A stretch of 64,000 bases of DNA, taken from assembly GCA_025786725.1 (NCBI GenBank), contig JAHLTZ010000018.1:372001-436000 (forward strand). Reading direction: 5' to 3'. The position numbers were made by a program, and so were the translations under genes. This DNA is from Syncephalis fuscata. Lineage: Eukaryota; Zoopagomycota; Zoopagomycetes; Zoopagales; Piptocephalidaceae. Position 1 is the stretch's first letter, and every line of letters begins with the position of its first letter. Positions 59,082 through 64,000 of this stretch are shown one piece after another. A model generated the notes under the pieces. It searched no databases. It was not told the origin of the DNA and was given only the letters and a program-made list of their open reading frames with translations.

Positions 59082-59439
59082 AATAGTTATTCAAACGCTA
59101 TATTGCAATAATACTGCTAATTAGCCAGTAGTAGTATAGACAAAGAAACAAAATAGGATATTACTTTCAACAGTCGTGTAATAAGAATAGGTGTGTGTGT
59201 ATGATGTGTGAGTATTAATATACACTTTTGCATCGTCACCTCACACACGTGTCTAAAAGGGATAATGGCTCCACACTTACCGAGCCCATATTCATTTGAT
59301 TAAACGATTTCCATGCTATGATTTAGATAGTTGACGAGTTGATTGGATTAATTTGTGTTTAAATGATAATGGATCATTATTTAATCATATATACAAGGCG
59401 TAGTTTAGAATAGGTATGTTTACAAGTATTTTATTTAAC
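59082..59439. other. Intergenic, upstream of AtuA-like gene
   Basis: Contains a GTGTGTGTG stretch near 59191 and AT-rich sequence. It is presumably the promoter region of the AtuA-like gene; no gene was seen. Confidence 0.4.
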
Positions 59440-60100
59440 ATTCAATGAATACTGTTGCTTATATACTAAATCTAATGCTTACAAGTCTAGTTGTCAATTA
59501 TAATATCATGTTCTACGATAATGACATTTGTTTATGCATTGATATTCATCCTTCTTATTTTACCAGTGACATTGTTCTATGAATATACTTGTCTTTACTG
59601 TTTGTTATCTATTTTTCTTATTACAATCATTGTTTTACTGATGACATATTCTATAAGTATATTTGCTTTTATGCTATTAGTCTTTATTCTTTATTCTATT
59701 CCACCACTTGAACAATTCCTCATCTGTATTTCAATTTGTTCATAGTCTTTTTATATGCAATGCCATTCAATTTATGGATTGTATATATTACATTATTTAT
59801 TAATTAAATAAAGATAACTATTTTACATTAAACAGTTTATTAGTCATTTAATGTGATTTGAGGGTCAAATGACTTTTTAATAACATTCGCGCAATTGCAC
59901 TGCACATTCACTCTATTGAACATGGGGACAAGTGGTGAGTTTTATTTAATCATCACATTATCACATTGTTTGTTTGTTTGGGGGACAAATGACTAATATT
60001 TAATGACGCCCAATCTACTGAACATGATGATGGATGGTGAGTGACATCACTCATCAAATACTCATCATTGTAGATTCATTATCCAGTACACATATATCCA
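59440..60100. repeat. Left arm of a large imperfect inverted repeat
   Basis: Reverse-complement matches to 63600-63965 in collinear order: ACTGTTGCTTATATA; TTTGCTTTTATGCTATTAGTC with TTTATTCTTT; TTCCACCACTTGAACAATTC; ATGCAATGCCATTCAATTTA; TTAATTAAATAAAGATAACT; GGTGAGTGACATCACTCATC. The left arm has about 180 bp (59490-59650) missing from the right arm. A hydrophobic 84-codon ORF (59491-59745) lies partly in it, but I saw no support for it as a gene. Confidence 0.85.
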
Positions 60101-60168
60101 CCATTTACCTATATCATTCCATTCTATTACATACTACTATATACTATTCTATAATATACTAAACACAT

Positions 60169-60833
60169 TGTTACTATTCCACTAAGAGTAGAATAATAAA
60201 CGGATTACTAATATTATGCTTGGTCTTGAGTGACCTATAATGTTAGTAATTAGTGTTATATAAGACTTACTTAATTGTTTTTATTAATAAAGATTATCAA
60301 CCTTTAATTAATAATTTCTACAGAAGTAGAATAAATGACTAGAATATTGTTAGCTTTAGATAAAAGGATCAGTTCAGTCTAGCAATCACTGCAAGACTGA
60401 AATGATCAAAAGGTTCAGAATTCAAATAAAATAAAAAGAATTTAAAACCAAGATAAGATAATGTTTATTAAGATTAAGAAACATAGTTGCCATTTTATAG
60501 TAAATGGTCTTGAATACTGCGAAGGAAGAACTTGAACGGCTTGTCTGTTCAATTTCTTCTTCAAGCGATATGGGGCCAGTGTTACTTTAATAAGTAATAT
60601 GGGGCCGTGGATCGCAAATATTTATAGGCGCTGTGTTTCCTGCTACGAATTAGAAGCAATTATAATAGTATGATCGTCGTATCTTGGCTGAAAGCACGAC
60701 TATCTTTGTAAGGACCCTGACGATTACCAGAAATGGGAACAATCACGTGATGTAATTATTGCTAATTAAGTTATTTACCACATTTAGTAAATAGCGCAAT
60801 TTACACCATAGTTATACAGGTAAATTAGTAACA
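60169..60833 (-). repeat. LTR (3' LTR in element orientation)
   Basis: 665 bp, TGTTAC...GTAACA. Differs from its partner at 62239-62902 at only a handful of positions (for example AACGGATTA versus AACAGATTA, and one-base length changes in A runs). The gag stop codon falls inside it, at 60825-60827. Confidence 0.9.
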
Positions 60834-62156
60834 TTCCCCTGCACCACACGAAAATGCGTCCTCGCATTGTCCATAACACAAAGAATGTTTTAAGTTGGAC
60901 AAAGATAATTCTTCGTATGGTTTAGCGCTTCCTTTACCTCTGTTATCCAACATAAAGATGCCATAATTGTAGTTGTCGAAAGCTGACAATAATGGCAAGT
61001 TATTCGAATGCAATATATAATTTATATTTATATTCTCGGCATTGCGTTTAAGCCGAACCAATTTAGTAGCATTCAATTTTATCTCATCGAACTTGTCTAC
61101 ATTGTTGTTTACTAGCTCGATGTAGTTGTTGCATGATATTAACCTTTGTTGTATTTTATCGACAATTGTTGAATCAACTTGCAAATCATATGACGTAGTA
61201 CTTGAATTGATATTATTAGTGCCTTCATATTCAACTATATCTTCTTGTTGCTTAGTATCAATTACTTTGTCTGAGGCAGTTTGATTCGGCGGACATTTGT
61301 TGACAATATGTACTGTCGGCTGACACGCTGTTGACTTTGGTTGTACTTTGTGACGAATTTGGTGAACAGACGTATATATCCATTCTCGCATATAAATTGA
61401 TTTTGCGTAATGGCAATGATACGGCTCGTGATCAATTTGTTCACATGAATAGTCATATGGTAGGCTACCATATTCATTAATGTGGTTTAACTCCACTCTT
61501 TGAGTGATTTTAACGATTGTATCAAAGCTGTATTGTCGAATTTGATATTCGCGTTCCATAAAATCTAAATGTCTTAACAATTTTTCCCGTATTACAACAG
61601 ATAAATTTTGCTTAAATTGATCGATCAGTTCAGCGTCACTAACATTTAGATATAGCGTACAACGTTTGTGTATTTCGCTTAACCGTTTAGCAAATGTTGT
61701 AACACTATCATTCTTTACAAATGTGCAATATCGAAATTGTTCTAGCCAAAGACGTTCTATACTTGGAGTAATAAACTTTGCGTAGAATTTTCCATAGAAT
61801 GAATTGGTTGAATAATGACCAAAATCATCGCTTTCTCTCCATGTTTGGATCCAATCTTCTACATCGTAAAACCACAGCGCTGCACGTCCTTCCAGATACA
61901 ATGATACTTTCGCTAGTTTTTCGTACTCTAGCCATCCATTCCGTCTAGCACCTTGCTCAAATAGTTCCAGCCACAGAATTGGATCTTCGTCTTTAATTAA
62001 ACTGTTGAATAACGGAATGCTATCATCAATTTTTGCGTGGTAGTCCATTGTTTTATGGGGCAGATAATAATCATTGTACTTGTATCTTGTATCTGTGGTG
62101 TAGCCTGTTGTCCATAATGGAGTTCTTCTTACTCTTGAGTTTTCCGGGCCGTCCAT
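60825..62156 (-). CDS. Retrotransposon Gag protein (443 aa)
   Basis: Starts MDGPENSRVRRTPLWTTGYT. The core resembles the retrotransposon Gag capsid domain of Ty3-type elements: DEDPILWLELFEQGARRNGW, KVSLYLEGRAALWFYDVEDW, SFYGKFYAKFITPSIERLWL, VTTFAKRLSEIHKRCTLYLN. The region after it is not conserved. There is no clear CCHC knuckle. The C-terminus has a few Cys (LCYGQCEDAFSCGAGECY) that do not fit CX2CX4HX4C. The reading frame is intact from ATG to a stop just inside the LTR, which suggests that the protein is or was recently expressed. Confidence 0.82.
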   Translation of the reverse strand: MDGPENSRVRRTPLWTTGYTTDTRYKYNDYYLPHKTMDYHAKIDDSIPLFNSLIKDEDPILWLELFEQGARRNGWLEYEKLAKVSLYLEGRAALWFYDVEDWIQTWRESDDFGHYSTNSFYGKFYAKFITPSIERLWLEQFRYCTFVKNDSVTTFAKRLSEIHKRCTLYLNVSDAELIDQFKQNLSVVIREKLLRHLDFMEREYQIRQYSFDTIVKITQRVELNHINEYGSLPYDYSCEQIDHEPYHCHYAKSIYMREWIYTSVHQIRHKVQPKSTACQPTVHIVNKCPPNQTASDKVIDTKQQEDIVEYEGTNNINSSTTSYDLQVDSTIVDKIQQRLISCNNYIELVNNNVDKFDEIKLNATKLVRLKRNAENININYILHSNNLPLLSAFDNYNYGIFMLDNRGKGSAKPYEELSLSNLKHSLCYGQCEDAFSCGAGECY

Positions 62157-62238
62157 AGCATAATGCTTTATTTATTTGCACAGGAGATCTTTCGGGGCCG
62201 GTGGACCTGTTTTACCAGGTCCTGGTGTGCTCGCCAAA

Positions 62239-62902
62239 TGTTACTATTCCACTAAGAGTAGAATAATAAACAGATTACTAATATTATGCTTGGTCTTGAG
62301 TGACCTATAATGTTAGTAATTAGTGTTATATAAGACTTACTTAATTGTTTTTATTAATAAAGATTATTAACCTTTAATTAATAATTTCCACAGAAGTAGA
62401 ATAAATGACTAGAATATTGTTAACTCAGATAAAAAGATCAGTTCAGTCTAGCAATCACTGCAAGACTGAAATGATCAAAAGGTTCAAAATTCAAATAAAA
62501 TAAAAAAGAATTTAAACCAAGATAAGATAATGTTTATTAAGATTAAGAAACATAGTTGCCATTTTATAGTAAATGGTCTTGAATACTGCGAAGGAAGAAC
62601 TTGAACGGCTTGTCTGTTCAATTTCTTCTTCAAGCGATATGGGGCCAGTGTTACTTTAATAAGTAATATGGGGCCGTGGATCGCAAATATTTATAGGCGC
62701 TGTGTTTCCTGCTACGAATTAGAAGCAATTATAATAGTATGATCGTCGTATCTTGGCTGAAAGCACGACTATCTTTGTAAGGACCCTGACGATTACCAGA
62801 AATGGGAACAATCACGTGATGTAATTATTGCTAATTAAGTTATTTACCACATTTAGTAAATAGCGCAATTTACACCATAGTTATACAGGTAAATTAGTAA
62901 CA
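62239..62902 (-). repeat. LTR (5' LTR in element orientation)
   Basis: 664 bp, partner of 60169-60833. The TATATAAGA-type stretch near 62330 and ACCTTTAATTAATAA nearby occur in both LTRs. The internal sequence starts at 62238, going left, with the putative primer-binding site. Confidence 0.9.
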
Positions 62903-63599
62903 ACATTCTATTTATTATATGTTTTAATATACTTTACTCATTCCCCTCATTGCATTATATGCACTATAACTTCAACATTGCTTTATGTGCTTTCTTACCG
63001 TACATTCATCATTTTATATACCATTCTATACTCGCATAGTTTTCCTCTACCCAAAACTACTTTTATTTTTGTTCTAGCATCATTATTAACAAATGTTGAC
63101 TAATTCCGTTCATTGATCATGCATATATACGCAATAACTTCAACGGGGCAATATTCATTTCACACAATATATTATTTATATTGTATATTGTTTTATTGTC
63201 TAGTAACTATGCGCTAGATATTACAGTTGCTCTTCTTGTTCTAGCTTTATTATTAACAAATGTTGACTAATTCCGTTCATTGATCATGTATATATGCTCA
63301 TTAGCTTGAACATTGCTAATCTCGTTCAATATTGCATATTTATTATAATGTTTATCATTTTATTATATACTGGCTATACGCTGTCTATAGCCGTTGTCGG
63401 TATGGTTCTAACTCTTTTATTAGCAAAATTGATATATCGCAGTTTGTTCACTGAGTTATATGATATAACAAACAATATGAATATGAACAAAGTTATGTTT
63501 TCTTAAGAATATTTATAAATAAATCAAATCATGTCAATTAGTTATGATTTTAATGTTAATCAAGCAAAGTGACGGGTATACATAGTAATAACACATAAT
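62903..63599. other. Spacer between LTR element and right inverted-repeat arm
   Basis: AT-rich, not clearly matched on the left side. Contains a direct repeat (see 63071 and 63238) and an ORF at 63294-63506 with hydrophobic sequence that I do not support as a gene. The LTR element inserted at the left boundary of this spacer. Confidence 0.5.
63071..63297. repeat. Direct repeat of about 60 bp, two copies
   Basis: 63071-63130 and 63238-63297 share GTTCTAGC-TATTATTAACAAA, then TGTTGACTAATTCCGTTCAT and TGATCATG-ATATATGC, starting about 167 bp apart. After each, similar but diverged sequence (CAATAACTTCAAC / CATTAGCTTGAAC) continues, so the period may be the whole 167 bp. Confidence 0.8.
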
Positions 63600-63965
63600 G
63601 TGATGATATATGCATACTGAATAATAAATCTATGATGATGAGTATTTGATGATTGATATCACTCACCACCCACTATTATGTTCAATAAATTAGATGTTAT
63701 TAATTGTAGCTATTTAACCACCGGATCACATTAAATGACTAATAAATTGTTTAATGTAAAATAGTTATCTTTATTTAATTAATAAATAATGTAATATATA
63801 CAATCTATAAATTGAATGGCATTGCATATAAAAAGACTATGAACAAATTGAAATACAGATGAGGAATTGTTCAAGTGGTGGAATAGAACAAAGAATAAAG
63901 ACTAATAGCATAAAAGCAAATATAATTATAAATTTATTATATAAGCAACAGTGTTTATTTTCAAA
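63600..63965. repeat. Right arm of the large inverted repeat
   Basis: Inverted match to 59440-60100. The arm reaches to within 40 bp of the window end, so its outer boundary cannot be fixed here. Together with the left arm it could be a foldback-type or TIR transposon interrupted by the LTR element, or an inverted duplication. Confidence 0.8.
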
Positions 63966-64000
63966 AAAAGCAGGAGACAGAGTAAAACAGCTCTTCATTC

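Larger units (their letters stand above)
60169..62902 (-). mobile_element. Non-autonomous LTR retrotransposon with Gag only (TR-GAG type)
   Basis: A complete element of about 2.73 kb: two nearly identical LTRs around about 1.4 kb of internal DNA. The LTRs begin TGTTAC and end GTAACA, and ACAT flanks both sides (60165-60168 and 62903-62906), giving a 4-bp target duplication. Read on the minus strand, TGGCGAGCACACC begins three bases inside the 5' LTR and is a likely primer-binding site. A short purine tract (AGGGGAA) precedes the 3' LTR. The only ORF is a Gag. No protease, reverse transcriptase, RNase H or integrase is present, so movement must depend on another element. LTR similarity (about 8-10 differences in 665 bp) indicates recent insertion. 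Confidence 0.88.

Noticed and set aside
59491..59745. 84-codon hydrophobic ORF in the inverted-repeat arm
   Set aside because: Hydrophobicity is expected from T-rich DNA, and about 180 bp of it is absent from the opposite arm, so it is not conserved.
63294..63506. 70-codon hydrophobic ORF near the window end
   Set aside because: T-rich low-complexity translation, no homologue recognised, within repeated DNA.

Overview
This window is nuclear DNA from a compact, AT-rich, intron-dense eukaryote. Almost every housekeeping gene is cut by short introns of roughly 50-80 nt that start GTAAG/GTAAGT and end in TAG or CAG, and genes lie back to back on both strands. The best lineage marker is an mL67/Mhr1-type mitoribosomal protein at 4.4-5.1 kb, a family known from fungi. 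Other genes recall holozoans or early-diverging fungi: COA8, a USP30-like deubiquitinase, a 4EHP-like eIF4E, a CTC1-like protein, an ADAM protease, a Crinkler-type gene and a MULE transposase. I infer an early-diverging ('zygomycete-grade') fungus but cannot name the species.

Region 1 (1-20.6 kb) is conserved single-copy genes: eS10 (3' end), RFC1, mL67, the dicarboxylate carrier DIC1, COA8, an acyl-CoA oxidase, TRAPPC10, a membrane-anchored USP30-like protease, proteasome subunit alpha2 and the proteasome chaperone PSMG2.

Region 2 (20.7-33.6 kb) is accessory DNA. It holds a dispersed repeat, CutA, two kinase-fold genes that have lost catalytic residues, a broken Crinkler-type (CRN) gene, a broken MULE transposase, and three copies of a small secreted six-cysteine protein gene. 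Next to the small gene in two copies, and probably the third, is an enoyl-CoA hydratase-family gene or its remains. I read this as a triplicated divergent gene pair in which only the middle copy kept the hydratase.

Region 3 (33.6-54.5 kb) is conserved again: NAA20, prefoldin 6, RPB5, a 4EHP-like eIF4E, a large CTC1-like OB-fold protein broken by frame shifts, TRAPPC5, cyclin L, an ADAM metalloprotease, valyl-tRNA synthetase and cardiolipin synthase. Region 4 (54.9-64 kb) has a secreted kinase-like gene with its downstream repeat (matching the one at 20.7 kb), an AtuA-family gene, and a non-autonomous LTR retrotransposon with only a Gag gene, sitting between the arms of a large inverted repeat.

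Functional links: the acyl-CoA oxidase, hydratase and AtuA-like proteins fit branched or terpenoid acyl-CoA breakdown. RFC1 and CTC1-like serve DNA replication and telomeres. TRAPPC5 and TRAPPC10 belong to the same Golgi tethering complex. DIC1, COA8, mL67, USP30-like and cardiolipin synthase are mitochondrial. The small secreted proteins, kinase-like proteins and CRN gene look like a host- or prey-interaction set. Several genes contain breaks that all correspond to one missing base, so part of the apparent damage may be sequence error. No tRNA, rRNA or CRISPR feature was recognised.
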